NCBI GenBank assembly: GCA_022385805.1 | Contig: MU277670.1 | Coordinates: 33,875-97,874, forward strand | Direction of reading: 5' to 3' | DNA: 64,000 nucleotides | Origin: Pilatotrama ljubarskyi | Lineage: Eukaryota > Basidiomycota > Agaricomycetes > Polyporales > Polyporaceae | Made by a program: the position numbers and the translations under genes | Part shown: in pieces, positions 35,836 to 47,881 of the stretch | Position numbering within the stretch: position 1 is the first letter of the stretch | Layout of the letters: the number at the start of each line of letters is the position of its first letter | The notes under the pieces: model-generated | Databases searched by the model: none | Told to the model about the DNA's origin: nothing | Seen by the model: only the letters and a program-made list of their open reading frames with translations

Positions 35836-36919
35836 CCATCTCCACCGTATGAACCGGTCAGCGGTCTCTTTATACCAGCAGGGCGTCGTATACGATTGAG
35901 GGGTTGACTAGGACAAGCGGCCAACGCAAGAGACCGTAGCCTATAATTTATGGGTTTTTCGACACGTAGTTGCCGCATGGAGTCTCGCGTGGTGCATGCA
36001 GTATTGGCAGCACTACTGTACCAAAGATCTGAGGCATTCCAAGCCGCAATACTGTAGCATCGATACTAAGATCATGGTGTGGCCGTCCATGTCGCGAGCA
36101 ATTGAGCTCGCAGCAAAAAATGGTCTGGCTCGACTCGGTGTAGCTGTCACAGCGCACGCGTTGCTCCGGTGTACGCGTAACTTGTGGAGTAGTCCCGGGC
36201 TCCCGGAGGCTCGCCATCTTACGATGCACGTCCCAAAGGTGAATGGTAATGTAGAGGAAATACCTATGTCCATCGAAGCTGCCTCAGACTCGTCTGCCAC
36301 AGCTTCTGGCCCGGTTGGATGAGCGTCATGTGAACCGCTCACTGACATGACGGTGGTGTTCGGGCTACAAAGTTAAAGCCAGCGCCTCGACATAGCAAAG
36401 AGAGTACTCCTCGTCACAGTAAGCCTCGAGTCCGTAGCAGCTTGTCCATAGCTCGAGGTCGCCTACATGAGCCTCAGGGTGGCAGTCGAAGAGAGACGGC
36501 GAGGATACGATGGCCTGGTTTTGGGTCGTTTGTACGTGTATTCCTCTGCTTGCGAGAGGCAAATTTGTTTTCTCTGGTTTTCGGGAATTTGGACGCTGTA
36601 TGAGGGTGTTTGAACCGTGGCTGGGTGCACAAACAACGCAGTCCTCTCTTCCGCCACCATCGTCCGCGACATGCTGAACGTCGTCGTCGTCGCCGAGCTC
36701 GCGCATGTCGCGCACAGCAGCGAGCGCCAGCCCGCCCGTGGGCCAGGACCTGGTCCGAGCGGCGTTGGGAATCTGCTGACATAAGCACGGTTCGACTTGT
36801 CGAGAGCCTGCAACTCGCTGTCGCCGTACTGCTTGTTCTACCCTCGCCTTCGTGCTCCTCCACTTCGCGTAAACTCTTTGCGACCTTCTAGCTCGCTGGT
36901 TGAGCGGTCTGTACGAACT
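35836..36919. other. Divergent intergenic region upstream of the forkhead gene
   Basis: About 1.08 kb with no supported gene. Minus-strand open frames around 36365-36994 are fragmentary, overlap the forkhead start and carry no domain. This is the likely promoter of both flanking genes. Confidence 0.5.
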
Positions 36920-38163
36920 ATGGCCCAGCAGCAGCCGATGAGCGTCATGCCGCAGGAAATGATGCACAATCCACCACCGCAACAAACGCCGCAACCTGTG
37001 AACTACTACTCGGACACGACCACGACTTCCAATGACCTCTCAGGCGGCTTGCCCATCAATCTCGACTCCTTGCGCGATGGTCCGCCGGGAAGCAAGCCGT
37101 TTTATCCTTACTCGACCCTGATTCGGTACGTTTACGCGCCACCAACGGCCTTGAGGCAGGCCCGCTCACTAGGGCATCCACGCGCTGCAGGTATGCGATC
37201 AAAGGGTCCCCGAATCAGAAGCTGTTGCTGGAGGATATATATTATGCGATCGAGTCGAGAGTGCGTGGTCTGTTTGGTCGTGTATGAGCTCGTTGCGCTT
37301 ACGCCTGGGCAGTTTCCCTACTTCCGGACTGCTCCACCTGGGTGGAAGGTGAGCTTTGTTTTCATTGATATTCCCCTAACGCCGCGTGCTCTTGCGCTCG
37401 TTCGTGGAATTGCTGCAGCTGCTGACTTCGATATAGAACTCTGTTCGACACAACCTCTCGCTCAACCCCTGCTTTGAGAAGGTTCCTAGACCTCTCACCG
37501 ATCGCGGCAAGGGCTCGTACTGGACGGTCAACGACAATGTAGACCCTCGGACGGGCGTGCATCGCATCAGGAAGAAGAAAGGGAAGAATGCCAACAAGGG
37601 TTCGCCCCCTCTCGAGCACCAGGACGTAGACTATCACCCTGGGGCTGGCCAGCAAGCCCCGTTTGATCCGAACAGTCCGTATGCGCCGCCTCCACAGATT
37701 GCCCCAGGCGACGCTGGTCCCAGTCGGCAACCGCCCTTCCCCCCACCATTCCCTACGTGAGTATCATCGCCGCCGTTTACTCCGGGTGGCCTTGTCTCAT
37801 TCTGCCCTCAGGTCTCCATACAGCTTCGACCCCGCCTTCCAGCCCGTCATGCCGCCTCTGTTCCGGGTGGACGAGCATTTCGAGATGGATGAGCACGGGC
37901 AGGTGAACTGGCACGCGCAATGGCGGAAAGAGCTGCAACAGCTCCAGCAGCTGACCGAGGAGCAGGAGAAGCAGGGCGCGGACCAGGAGTGGTACCGTAT
38001 CATGCTCTTCCGCGTCCGGAGCGCCATGATGGCCCCGCCCTTGAACCCTGGAGAGCCTGTGCCCAACATGACCGCGCCACCACCGCCGCCTCACACCATA
38101 CCCGGCCAGCCGCCGAACCCGGGCGAGGTCCCTGTGCAGGTCCCGATGCCGGACCAGCATTGA
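36920..38163 (+). CDS. Forkhead-box transcription factor
   Basis: Five exons: 36920-37125, 37191-37260, 37313-37348, 37437-37756 and 37812-38163, giving 327 residues. Splicing produces a full winged-helix domain at about residues 57-135: [37 protein letters not shown], then the recognition helix [18 protein letters not shown] and [10 protein letters not shown] basic stretch ([10 protein letters not shown]) follows and probably acts as nuclear signal. The tail is proline-rich with a Q/E-rich helix ([15 protein letters not shown]). It should bind forkhead sites in the nucleus; targets are unknown. The protein is short compared with yeast Fkh1/2 and lacks an FHA domain. Confidence 0.95.
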
Positions 38164-38571
38164 TCTCATAGCGATTGGGTGTGCGTTTGTCTCGTGGTTT
38201 CGGGAGGGGAGGGAGGAGAGATAGTAGTGTGAGTGGAGTGGTCGAGCGACATGTGCGGGATCGTCCTTGGTCTTTTCGTGTTATGTCCTTATTCCGAGTT
38301 CCTTTTCTCCTGTATCTATTTTTTGGACCTTTCCCTCTCTGGAATGACCATCCGCCCTCTGTATACTCTTTTTGCCATTGGGTCTAACCTGTTCTTGGCA
38401 TAAAATGGTCTACAAGACCACCCGTAGGAGTTGCGCGCCAGGCGGCGCGCGTCAGAGGACGTAACGCGACTGCGGCTGCACGCGTCTTGCATCCTCACCA
38501 CCAGGTCTTCTCCGGTCAACACCTACGCATCCTAAGCTATCTCTCGTGTAGAGTACCGCGGCTCATCGAGA
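38164..38571. promoter_or_regulatory. Intergenic region upstream of med18
   Basis: About 410 bp downstream of the forkhead stop and upstream of the med18 start. A GC-rich imperfect inverted repeat (GCGCGCCAGGCGGCGCGC-like) sits near 38428-38448. No gene is seen. Confidence 0.4.
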
Positions 38572-39427
38572 ATGACCTCTCACGCATACGAGGTCGCACT
38601 CTTCGGAGAGTTCTTCGCGCAAGACCTGCCAGGTGCCTCCGCTCCCCTCTTCCCCTCTACGGCTGAGGGAGCTGAGGCTCACTTTCTTGGCCTGGTGCAG
38701 CAATCCTCAACCGCTTCACACTGCACAGCGAATCAGCGCACCAAATGCACGCGCGCGAGGTCGTCTTCGAGCCGTTCGACGCGCAGCACCAGCGCGACTC
38801 GGGGACGGAGCCGGTGCTGTTGCGCGCGCGGAAGGAGCTCCTAGAGCCGGATTCAAAATGGTGAGTCCCTGCTGCTCTCGTGTCTCGTGCACTACCAACG
38901 GGAGACTCGATGTATGATGCGAAGGCTGCTGTACTCCTACTTGAAGCCGGAGTCGGTACGCGTTCATCCGGAAGCTACCGTGCGTCCGTGGGCTACCTGC
39001 CAAGTTGTTGGAGAAGCCCTCGAGTTCGCGTCTGCTTTAGGATATGTGTACGCTCTTTCGCGCGCATCGTTCGGCTCCTCCCAGGACTGAGTCTGTCCAC
39101 ACACAGACGACGCTCGCAGATCTACAAAAGGGGATACGTCTTTAGGCGAGGGACGCTCGTAATCCAGATGTTCCAGCAGGAGCACGTAAGTGCAGCCGGT
39201 CCTTGGTTCTCCATGCGAACAAGCTCACGAATGCCGCATGCAAGGCCGACCCAAAGACAGGCAAACCCATCCCTGCGCATGTTGACACGCTCTGGGAAGT
39301 AGAGGTGAAGACCGCTGCTCCAGTCAGGAATACCCAGGAGACACCCCTCAGCCAGTCGCTCGACGCAGTGTTGGAAGTGCAGCTGCTCATGAAGGGCTTG
39401 CTTGACTTGAGACGTCAAGATGTCTAA
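38572..39427 (+). CDS. med18: Mediator complex subunit Med18
   Basis: Five exons: 38572-38632, 38701-38860, 38925-39047, 39107-39185 and 39245-39427, giving 201 residues. Spliced motifs fit Med18/Srb5: YEVALFGEFF at the start, AILNRFTLHSESAHQMHARE, WLLYSYLKPES, IYKRGYVFRRGTLVIQMFQQ and a C-terminal VDTLWEVEVKTAAPVRNTQE. It forms the movable head jaw of Mediator with Med20 and contacts RNA polymerase II in the nucleus. The donor at 39048 (GTACGC) is chosen over the one two bases upstream because only it keeps frame. The stop codon is 57 bp from the convergent bcd1 stop. Confidence 0.93.
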
Positions 39428-39483
39428 AGTACGGGAGCAGTGAACTATCGCAACGATGCGGGTGCTACGCCAAGCTACGGTCC

Positions 39484-40997
39484 TTAGGTCCCTCCGCGGT
39501 CTTCCTCGCCGCCAGAATCTCCCCAGTCGACCTGCTCTTCGTCGGCATCCCCATAATCCGCCAGTGCACTGTCGGCGCCGGGATCTCGTAGTGCGCCAGC
39601 TTCTCGCAGTTTCTGCAGCATAGCGGCAAGCGCCTCCGGGTTCCCCTCGTACTCTTCGTCGGTTTCCCCTTCGGCATCCTCCTCGCCCCATTCCTCCTCG
39701 ACCTCGGCGTCACCAGCTCCCTCGGCATCGCCCGCAGCGGCCTCTTCATCACTGTCAGCGTACCCTCCGAGTAGACCCATAACGTTGCGCTCCTCTTCTG
39801 CTGCATCGTCTTCCCCGTCGCTCCCGTACCCTCTAAGCAGGCCGCTCATAGCCTTCTTTGCCTGCTTCGCGTTCAGTTTCCGTCTCTTCGGCTGAGGCTC
39901 GTCGTGCCCATCATGAACGACTGCCCCCCGGTCATCGACGATGGTTCCCTGGAACGCATCCTCTTCCCACACCTCTATGGTCGGGAACTCCACGAAGTGC
40001 TTGTGTTTTAGCACCGTGCCTATGGGTGTGGTGGGGTCCAGCTTGTAGTAGCCGGTGCGGAGTATGTGGCCGGGTTGCGGGACGGAGGAATGGCTGTTGA
40101 GGGCCGCGAGAGGGTCGAGGGGAGTGCTCATGACACATAATGGCGGGGTAAATGAATCAGGTACGTCCTCGTCCGGCATGACGAGGCCGTGCACCCATGA
40201 CGGTGGTGTCTTGTCCTTCTTCGACTTGCTGCGTTCGGACACATGCGTGCGCATCGCGCTGAGAAGGGACGTCTCGAGCGGATTCCGATGGGTGAGAAGG
40301 GAGAAGGGCGGTTCCGGAGGCTGAGAAGGGGGCGCGAGCAGATTCCTCGGTGGGTGGAACTTGAACTCGATCGTGAGCAGCGCGGTACGGTTTCTGAAGC
40401 GAAATATATTGCGGACGTTACTACTACGTCCACCGAGAGGATATAAGACAGAGCTGGAGCGTACTTGAAGTCCCAGGTCGACTGGTTGAGCGTTCGCCTT
40501 TCCATCCCGTTCGGCAGCAGCTCGAGCTCGATGTCCCGGAAGTCGAGCTGCATCTTCAGCACGTCCCGCTTCGATGCCGGCTTTCCATGTGCACCTCCCC
40601 GCCCTCTCCCTCGTCCTCGTCCTCGTGCATCTCTGCCGCCTCTGGCGCCAGCGGTACCTCTGGCGCTGTACCCGCCCTGCACGATCTCCCTACCCCAGTC
40701 CCCGACTTTGCGGCCCATCTCCTCGAGGAACGTGTAGTCGTTCATGAGCGCCATGTACCCGTACTGGTTCATTGGCACGTACGCCGCCTTGTTGCGTATG
40801 CCAGAGCATCCCTCGCCGAGCGTCTTGTGCTTGTTAGAGCAAGGAAGTGAGCAGGTGCGAACGCCGCAGCGCGGGCAGGTGTATTTCGCCGCGTTGTCCT
40901 GGCAGATGGAGCATATTGGGGACTGCCGCTGCATGGCAGCTGCAGAGCTCTCTGCCTCCTGCGAGCTTGAGGGGTCCGGATTGTGTGAACCGTCCAT
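39484..40997 (-). CDS. bcd1: Box C/D snoRNP assembly factor Bcd1 (zf-HIT)
   Basis: Two exons: 40997-40465 and 40393-39484, giving 480 residues. The start MDGSHNPDPS is set just before the domain; an open frame extends upstream but is unlike the family. The HIT zinc finger spans about 29-62 (CSICQDNAAKYTCPRCG and CSLPCSNKHKTLGEGC). After an RGG-like stretch (GRGRGRGRGG) comes the conserved core with LDFRDIELELLPNGMERR and, across the intron, WDFKNRTALLTIEFKFHPP. The C-terminus is highly acidic and probably disordered. Bcd1 loads Nop58 and stabilises box C/D snoRNAs in the nucleus. It is convergent with med18 and lies upstream of dre2 on the same strand. Confidence 0.92.
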
Positions 40998-41313
40998 GAT
41001 GAGCTGTGGAACTGGGCAAGTGAAGGGAGGAAGAGGAATTACAGGCGCTTGCAGAACAGACAGAAATTCATGAAGACGCGTCGCGTGCGAGCGCGTCATA
41101 GACAGACACTAGACAGACATACTCGCCAGCCAAAATTTCACGAGTGTTGCAGGATCTTACAAGATTCAGCGACAGCGCAATGCTCGATTGCACGTTTGTA
41201 CAGTGGACAACAGAAAGATACAAAAATGCTACATCTATGCGAGTGGGTCACAGATCCCGAGCAGCCAACGATCATAACGAACAACCTCAGTCCCAGACGA
41301 TGGGTATAACAGC

Positions 41314-42415
41314 TCAAATATCGTCCATGCCGAAGTCAATCTCCACCTTCTCGCCCGGCTTGAAGGCCGGCAGCCCTGCAAGCACGCGTACCCTTGAGCA
41401 CGGGGTCAACGGACACAATAACATACGCAAACGCACCTCTGTAGGGGCAGCTGGAACACCTGAACGCATCGCCGAGGTAGCAATTCCCGCAGCTACTGGT
41501 TGCCTTCGGCGCAGCCGCGGCGGCAGCGATCAACCGTTCCTTCTCGCTCTGGGAAACCTCCTTCGCTTGCCCGTCTGGCGCACCGTCAAGCAGAACGACC
41601 TTGCTCTGAGCAAGTTCCTCTGCCTCCAGCTCCGCAAGACCACACGTGCAGTTCTTGCATGCCTTCTTCCGCCGAGGTGCACCCTTCACTGCGGGCTCGC
41701 ACGCTGCAGGCCGCTCACGGTCAGCGGGGGTCAACAGGCTCTCGGCGTCGATGGATGGCGTGGAAGGCGCGTTGAGGGTCCACAGCGCCTTCTTGGACGC
41801 CTTCCGCTCGGGATCGGTCTTCTTGCGGAGTGGGAGCGCTGCAGTCGGTGCGCTTTTGAGAGATACGGAGGAAGCAGTAGAATGCGCGGGCTTCTGGGCA
41901 ATCAGCGCGCCGTCCTTCGTCGCACTGAGGACGGTGAACCCGGAGAGAGACAGCTCAGAGGGGAGGTTGGGGAGAGCTGAGTCGAGGTTGAGGATGTGGA
42001 GCGTTCCCAGGGGCTCCAACCCTCCTAATAGCTGCGCGAGGAGTTCAGAGAGCCTCGGAGCGAGGGCCTCGTACTCAGGAGGGGAAAGGGAGACATGTAC
42101 AGACGCAAACGAGGATGGCGGGAGGGTAGTAGCTGGAGGGCGAGGACGTCGGGATCGTCAGGCCCTGGGCCGGCGGAGACGTATGGGTCTAAAGCACGCA
42201 CCTCCGTCGAGCAATCTGTCGACCATGTGTCTCTCGACCTTCCGGGACTGCTCCAGAGACGTGATGAGCGACTGATACTTGCCGTCCTGGGCGGTCGCAG
42301 GGGATCCGATAGCCAGTGCGGGGCCTTTCGCAGGGACGGCCGCGGCGAGGACAGGCTTCTCCTGAGCCTGAGCCTGCGCTGGTTGCGGGGCATAGTACAC
42401 TGCCGATGGTGCCAT
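41314..42415 (-). CDS. dre2: Cytosolic Fe-S cluster assembly factor Dre2 (anamorsin/CIAPIN1)
   Basis: Three exons: 42415-42202, 42132-41437 and 41375-41314, giving 323 residues. The C-terminal CIAPIN1 domain has both cluster sites: C-x11-CKNCTC for the 2Fe-2S cluster and [17 protein letters not shown] (CX2CX7CX2C). It ends [16 protein letters not shown], as in the family. The N-terminus has a methyltransferase-like fold ([32 protein letters not shown]). Dre2 with the diflavin reductase Tah18 passes electrons from NADPH to cytosolic Fe-S assembly and also to the diferric cofactor of ribonucleotide reductase. It is found in the cytosol and intermembrane space. Confidence 0.96.
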
Positions 42416-42799
42416 TGCGACTTGACTGTGTGATGGAGATGCGAGGGATCGTCCGAGGCCGACGGTGGAGAGATGGAGGTGTATAAGAAGGCGTCGCCCG
42501 AGAGTGCTTACAGATGAGAGTTTTCACGGAGAAAGTGTCTTAGTAAATGGCTTAAGCGCCCGTCTTCACGGTCAAGTCATTTTGATCTCATCTCGTCACA
42601 AACTGGACTCATGTCACATTCCGTGCTCACCGGTCCGGTCTCCGCCACGGAGGGTCCACTCACATCCCGCTCATTTCTCTGGCGAGCCAGATTCACCTCC
42701 ACATCGGTCAACGGACTGATCTCGACCATGTAGCAGCGTCTAAAGCGGTGTAAACGATCATAGTGATAATGCGAAGCAGCGGGACGTCTTAGTGGGAAT
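42416..42799. promoter_or_regulatory. Intergenic region upstream of dre2
   Basis: About 380 bp between the dre2 start and the stop of the reductase-like gene on the same strand. No further feature is seen. Confidence 0.4.
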
Positions 42800-44014
42800 C
42801 TACAGCTTCCAGACGGACTCCTTGTCGTACCCCAGCTCCCCAAGCGCGCCACCGACCTCCCCCTGTGAGAAATTCCGGCCGAGTGGACCAGCAATGGCCG
42901 CGACCATTCTGAGAGAAGTCGTACCATGAGCCCTCCACGTCTCTGCGTCTAAATGCGTAGTCGACTTACGGGTCCGGTCCACACACGAGGAACATGACCT
43001 TCTTTCCGCTCACGCCGTCTTGCGACCGTGGATTCGAGCGCGTGCCGAATAGGTTTCGCCACCAGCTTTGCGAGCTCATGCCCATCGCCTGCTCTATTGC
43101 CGTTTTCCCGATCCGGCCCACGGCAAGAAAAGAGGAAGGCACAGCCGGATGCGATGGACCCTCAGGTGAGTCCACGAATAGAGACACCTTGAGCTTGTCC
43201 GGATGCGTGTGGGAGTAGGCCAGCAGCGGCGCAAGCATCTCCGGCGGCGGCAGCTCTGTCGGCCGACGGGAGGAGTGCAGCAGGGTAAAGCGCGTCTTCG
43301 AGCTTGATGAGGACTGGCTCAGAAGCTCCTTGTGAATCAGCTGGTAGAAGGGCGTGATGCCCGTGCCGCCGGAGATCTGTCGGTGTGTCAGCTGCAGGAA
43401 ATGCGACATTGAGCGAATGTACCCACCATGATGACCTCATCCCACTCGTCGCCCTGCCACGGCCAGGTCTTGAGCGGCCCGCGGATCTCAATTTTGTCGC
43501 CGACCTTCTTTGAATGCAGCCAGCGGCCGACCTCTCCCTTCTCGTACCTCTTGATCCAGAACTTCATGCGCCCTTCGCTGTCAACGCCCTCCAACGGGGT
43601 GAAGGGGCGTTCCACTTGAATGTCGTCGTCTTTGATATATATTGACCAGATGGGCTGGAACGCGGTCTCATTCAAGGAAGGTAGGGATTGCCGGGGCACC
43701 GTGAGCGTCATGAGACGCGTATTTGGGTCGGGGCATGGCTCGGTCGCCGTCACCTCAACTGGAGTAAAATGCGTCGGAGACAAGAGCGCGTTTGCTTTCG
43801 TTGGAGCAGCTCTAGACTGGTCTGGCCAGAGAAAGTAGGAAGCTACAAGTCCACCGGATGTGAGACCGAGCAGGAGAGTCGTCCAGCCACCCCTGGACGA
43901 TGAGGAGCTGGATGCTTGGGCAGAGGCATATCTTAAAAGAGCACACTGCCCCGCGCGAGAAGAGGCACGATGTTGGCAAGCGCGGAGAGAGGGGAGGGGA
44001 AGAGAACGCAACAT
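42800..44014 (-). CDS. Mitochondrial NADH-cytochrome b5 reductase-like flavoprotein (Cyc2/Mcr1-like)
   Basis: Three exons: 44014-43427, 43376-42970 and 42908-42800, giving 367 residues. The N-terminus (MLRSLPLPSLRACQHRASSR) is a mitochondrial presequence, followed by one membrane helix (WTTLLLGLTSGGLVASYFLW, about 44-63). The FAD-binding motif is RPFTPLEG, and the FAD domain includes GEVGRWLHSKKVGDKIEIRG. The NADH-binding part starts with VIMISGGTGITPFYQL and ends with VCGPDPMVAAIAG. The SPTHFTPVEV segment and topology fit the Cyc2 group, which supports haem attachment to cytochrome c, about as well as Mcr1. I cannot separate the two. An ATG at 44083 would lengthen the N-terminus. Confidence 0.9.
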
Positions 44015-44271
44015 CGTAGCCGACGCTGGCGTTGAGTTCCCGATTTGGACTGCACGAAGCCGTTGGCAAACACGGACAAGCAAAACGTCACGTTCACGTG
44101 ATGCGGGGTGTACCTCGGACGCGAAGTTGGTGGTTTGTCCGCCGACTTCTCTCTCGCCCGTGCACTACGCTGCCTACAGTACCAGCAGGGCAATCACCGG
44201 ACTCTACAGGCTCCGCTGGGCGGACCACTCTCCACACTATACACTACATCGTTCACTAATTGTTGCTTAAC

Positions 44272-46347
44272 ATGGACCGCCTACGCGACTACAGCTTTCT
44301 ATCCGACTACACTAACGACCACCTCCACCCATCCAGCACAACGACTCATGTTTCTCCCTCCCAACCCTTTAGCTCTATGGCGCAGGCGTTATCGGCACCT
44401 TCTACGCACTTTGACTACCACCTGCCTTCCCAGGTGCACAATATGAGCACCGAACGCGGTGTCCACACTCTCGAGTTCCGCCTGCCTCTAATCGCACCGA
44501 CGCTGGGTTTTGCTCCTGAATCCAAACCGGGCGCATCCCGCATCTGTCATTCTATGCAACCCTCGCATCTACCTACGAACTTCAACAACTTTCCTACAGG
44601 CCAAGTGGGTTTAGCGACTTACTCTCAGCCCTCGAGCTCCCTATCGGCCACATTCGCCGTGCCAGTCTCTGTTCCCATCTCTGTGCCTTGGTCCTATAGG
44701 CCGGCCTCTAGGGATCTAGCTGGCGATCGAACCTCTTCACTTGGTTACCCCCCTGGTGCGCCAAGACCAGGCCAACCTCAGACGACGACGTCATCTCTCC
44801 TGCTCGAAGACATCTGTCACCTCGAACCTCTCGACGATCTCCCTTCCGCTGTCGCTTCAGTATTGGGCGGTTCCGACCCTCTTGCGCCCGGCCTGCACAT
44901 TGACCAGGCGTACTCTGACTGTCCCGCTGCTGAGTTCTCTCCGCCAACTTGGACCCTACCGCCTTCTCTTCCGTCCTTGTCCTATGGCAGCTTCTCTGCG
45001 TCTGGAAGCAATGTCGCGGCTTCGCCGAAGAAGGAACATCTGGACGACTTCCTTTGTTTCTCGCCTTCTCCTGGGCCTGCGGGCGGGGACGCATTCGGAT
45101 CTGCACCTCTGCTGGGCATCTACGCCGACGTGAACATGCGCGAATTGGAGGCACAAGGACAGTCGCCTCCTGCGTGCGTCAACCCCGCCGATATCATGGG
45201 CGACATGTCAGGCAGGCTCAGCCCTAGTCTTCAAGGCGCAGACTCGCCGATGGCGGATTCTCCTCGTTCGAGAGGAAGTGCATCCCCCGGCTCGCATGGT
45301 GTACCGCTGTCTGACAGTCCTGGTCTTGTGGACCGTCAGCTCTCCCAGACGCCAGACCACACTAGTACTGCCGACTTCGCTGAGGAGGCTATCGGCAATG
45401 ACTTTCCTGACGACGCTATCTTTGCGATCGTTTCAGTTCTCAAGGATTCTGTGAAGCATGAGACACAGGAGACATCTAGTATCTCCGCGGGAGGTGCCTT
45501 ACCGCCCCAGTCGTCGGTTAAGCCCTGCGAGCTCGTCGCGCCCCAACCTCTTTACCCTAACCAGATCCCAACCTATGGGAACAATGTTCTCGGATTGCAC
45601 CATCCTAGCCTAGCTGCCGGAAGCTCTCGCCTGGCTTTCCCCGGGCCCAGGGTGCCGCTCGCCGACCTCCAGCTGCAACAGATCCAGCCCATCCAAGTCC
45701 CGCCTTACGGCCCCTACGCGCCATTCGGGCTCCCATCCGGCTTCGGCGCGCCACCCCCCGCGTTCGCGCCCCCGCCGAGCCCGGTGCTGAACGCGCACAC
45801 CGGGATCGAGCTCGACGACCTTCGTCAGCGGGCGACGGAGTTCCGGACGCGCAACCCGGGCATGGAGCTCGACCGCGCGTTCTTGCAGTCCTTCGCGGGG
45901 AGGCTGAGCGCGCGGGGGGAGCTGCTGGATGAGTACAGGTGCTATGTGATCGGGTGCGGTCAGCGCAACAAGCGACGGGACCATATTCTGGTTCACGTTG
46001 GGTCGCACGTCGAGCATCGGCCTTGGCAATGCCAGCATTGGTGAGTGCCCTACTTGCAGGCTGTCCTACGTCGATATTCGATGCTGAAGGGGCCGATGCA
46101 TTGCTACAGCGGGATGCGCTTCCTGCGCAAGAACGAGTGCAAGCGGCACGAGTCGAGCCACGAGGGGCGTAAGCCGTTCTCGTGCCCGATCTGCGCGCCG
46201 TTCCAGGAGCGCAACTTTGTGCGGCAGGACCTGCTGAAGCGGCACATGCGCGTGACGCACGGGGTGCAGACCACTCCGCGGGCTTTGGCGGGGGCGAAGC
46301 AGCGGGTAGAGGCTAGGAAGGATGAGAATATGGAGCGCTGGACATGA
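44272..46347 (+). CDS. C2H2 zinc-finger transcription factor
   Basis: Two exons: 44272-46040 and 46110-46347, giving 668 residues. The first 540 residues are low-complexity (Ser/Pro-rich) with no domain. The zinc region is at the C-terminus. One finger starts CYVIGCGQRNKRRDHILVHV. A second is created by splicing, CQHCGMRFLRKNECKRHESS, and a third is CPICAPFQERNFVRQDLLKR followed by HMRVTH. The intron falls between the two cysteines of finger 2, so mis-splicing would abolish it. It is likely a sequence-specific nuclear regulator; targets are unknown. Its 5' end lies 257 bp from the divergent reductase-like gene. Confidence 0.92.
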
Positions 46348-46666
46348 CGTCCGCAGAGCGGTACGAGACTGCGCGGGATGTACTTCGGAAGACATGGAGT
46401 GTCGAACACAACTTGGACGGGGATAGACACTTCGATTTGACAATACACCTATAATCGTACACTACTTAGCTGAACCCTAGCAGCCTGACGGAGGACAGCC
46501 GAGAAATGAGAGCGGGATATCTGGGGACTCGCGATCGCTATATAGCTCCTTCGATGACACGCAAAGGTAACGGATAAGCTCGAACTGCGGGGACGACTTC
46601 TCAGCTAGGTTCATAGATCCGGGACGTGAGGCTCACCGTAATTCGCTGGGTGCGAGATGCTGCTAG
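46348..46666. other. Convergent intergenic region
   Basis: About 320 bp between two stop codons. No feature is seen. Confidence 0.5.
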
Positions 46667-47445
46667 CTAGATCTCGAGGTCGGCAGCCAAGCCGGTCGAG
46701 ATGCCGGTACCACCAAAGCTCTCGCTCCAGTCCTCCTCTTCAGTGATCTGAGCGACGCCAGGAGAGGGCCTGTTCGACGCCTCATGGGAGAAGCGGAACA
46801 TGCTAGCTGGGAGCGACTGCGTCGCCACTCCCCCGGGACGGCTGGCGCTCCTCTTGAGGGGCCTAATCTCGCGCTTGCTCTTCTCCTCATTGAGCTTCGC
46901 GCTCCCCTCGCGGGGCGCGCGAGTAGCAGACGCCTTGGGGTCGTCCTCGTCGAGGATCATCACATCAGCGTCGAGGTCCGCGTCCTCGTCGTCCTCGTCG
47001 GGGCTCGAGTGCGCGCGCTTGGGGCGCTGCTGGGGCGAGGAAGGCGCGGAGGCGGTGCCTTTGTTCTTGGCGGCGCGGGCGGCGAAGATGTCGCGCATGG
47101 CGTCGTTGGCGGAGATGAAGGAGGGTGTCTGGGTGAAGGGGAGGCGCTTGGTGAGAAGGGAGGGGTCGGCGGGGACGGAGACGGTGCGCTGGAAGCCCTC
47201 GGTCACGCCTGGGGAGAGAAGCGGAAGGGGGAGACGCGTCGGACGCGAGCAGGAGAGGGGGAGTGGAGGGAGACGCACTCTTTCGGACGCGGGCGCCGAC
47301 GTTGCGCAGCTTGAGGAGGGTCTCCTCGTCGACGCTTGAGACGCGTATCAGGATGGGTCGCGCTGTGCATGTAGGACAGAGACGCGTACTAGCTGGACGT
47401 CTGGGGCTGTTGCGGGGCCGGGTTCGCGAGAGCCTGTGAATGCAT
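46667..47445 (-). CDS. Dif1/Spd1-like ribonucleotide reductase inhibitor family protein
   Basis: Three exons: 47445-47390, 47334-47279 and 47208-46667, giving 217 residues. Splicing joins SSYVDEETLLKLRNVGARVR and KSVTEGFQRT. The LRNVGARVRKSVTEGF block resembles the short conserved segment of fungal Dif1, Spd1 and Sml1/Hug1 relatives (RNR_inhib family). Those proteins bind the small or large subunit of ribonucleotide reductase and control its location and activity. The remainder is acidic and Ser-rich (DEDDEDADLDADVMILDEDD), with lysine patches that could be nuclear signals, and the C-terminus has EEEDWSESFGGTG. Recognition rests on one short block, so the family call is moderate. It is divergent from NPC1. 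Confidence 0.62.
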
Positions 47446-47881
47446 GAGTTGGTCGGGGTGTGTCTGTAGAGGCCGTCGTTGAGAATGCGGCACTGACCAT
47501 GCCGGGGTCGGTAGATGGGCGAGTCTGGCGTAAGTCGGGATATGCAGGTGGGAGAAGGCAGGAGCTCGAGAGGTGGGAGAACGGCCGCCGTGCTGTGAAG
47601 GCCTTGCAGAGGTTGTGTGCCTTTGTGTTTGACCGAGGTCGCTTCGGGTGTGCGTGACCGCGAACGTCTGTCCACGTGACCGGCGTCCCGCGCCGTGTCG
47701 CTGCGGGGTTGTGCTTGTCGGCGTCGAGTCGTACGGTGCGTGTACGTACGTCCTGCTGCCCCAGCCAGCACCGACCCGCTCACCTCCTCTGCTAGGTCCT
47801 CGTCGTTCTCTGTGCTCTGTCTGAAAGTGCCATTTGAGAGGAGCCATTCGGCGGATACCTCCTGCTGTCGTCTCGACTGCC
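47446..47881. promoter_or_regulatory. Divergent promoter between RNR-inhibitor-like gene and NPC1
   Basis: About 435 bp separate the two start codons. An MCB-like ACGCG or other cell-cycle box would be expected if the inhibitor is S-phase controlled; CGCGT/ACGCG strings occur nearby (for example 47376-47385, within intron 1 of the inhibitor gene), but none is convincing here. A missing first exon for NPC1 may lie here. Confidence 0.4.

Noticed and set aside
36365..36994. 209-residue minus-strand open frame upstream of the forkhead gene
   Set aside because: It overlaps the forkhead start codon and has no conserved motif; the forkhead gene is well supported on the plus strand.
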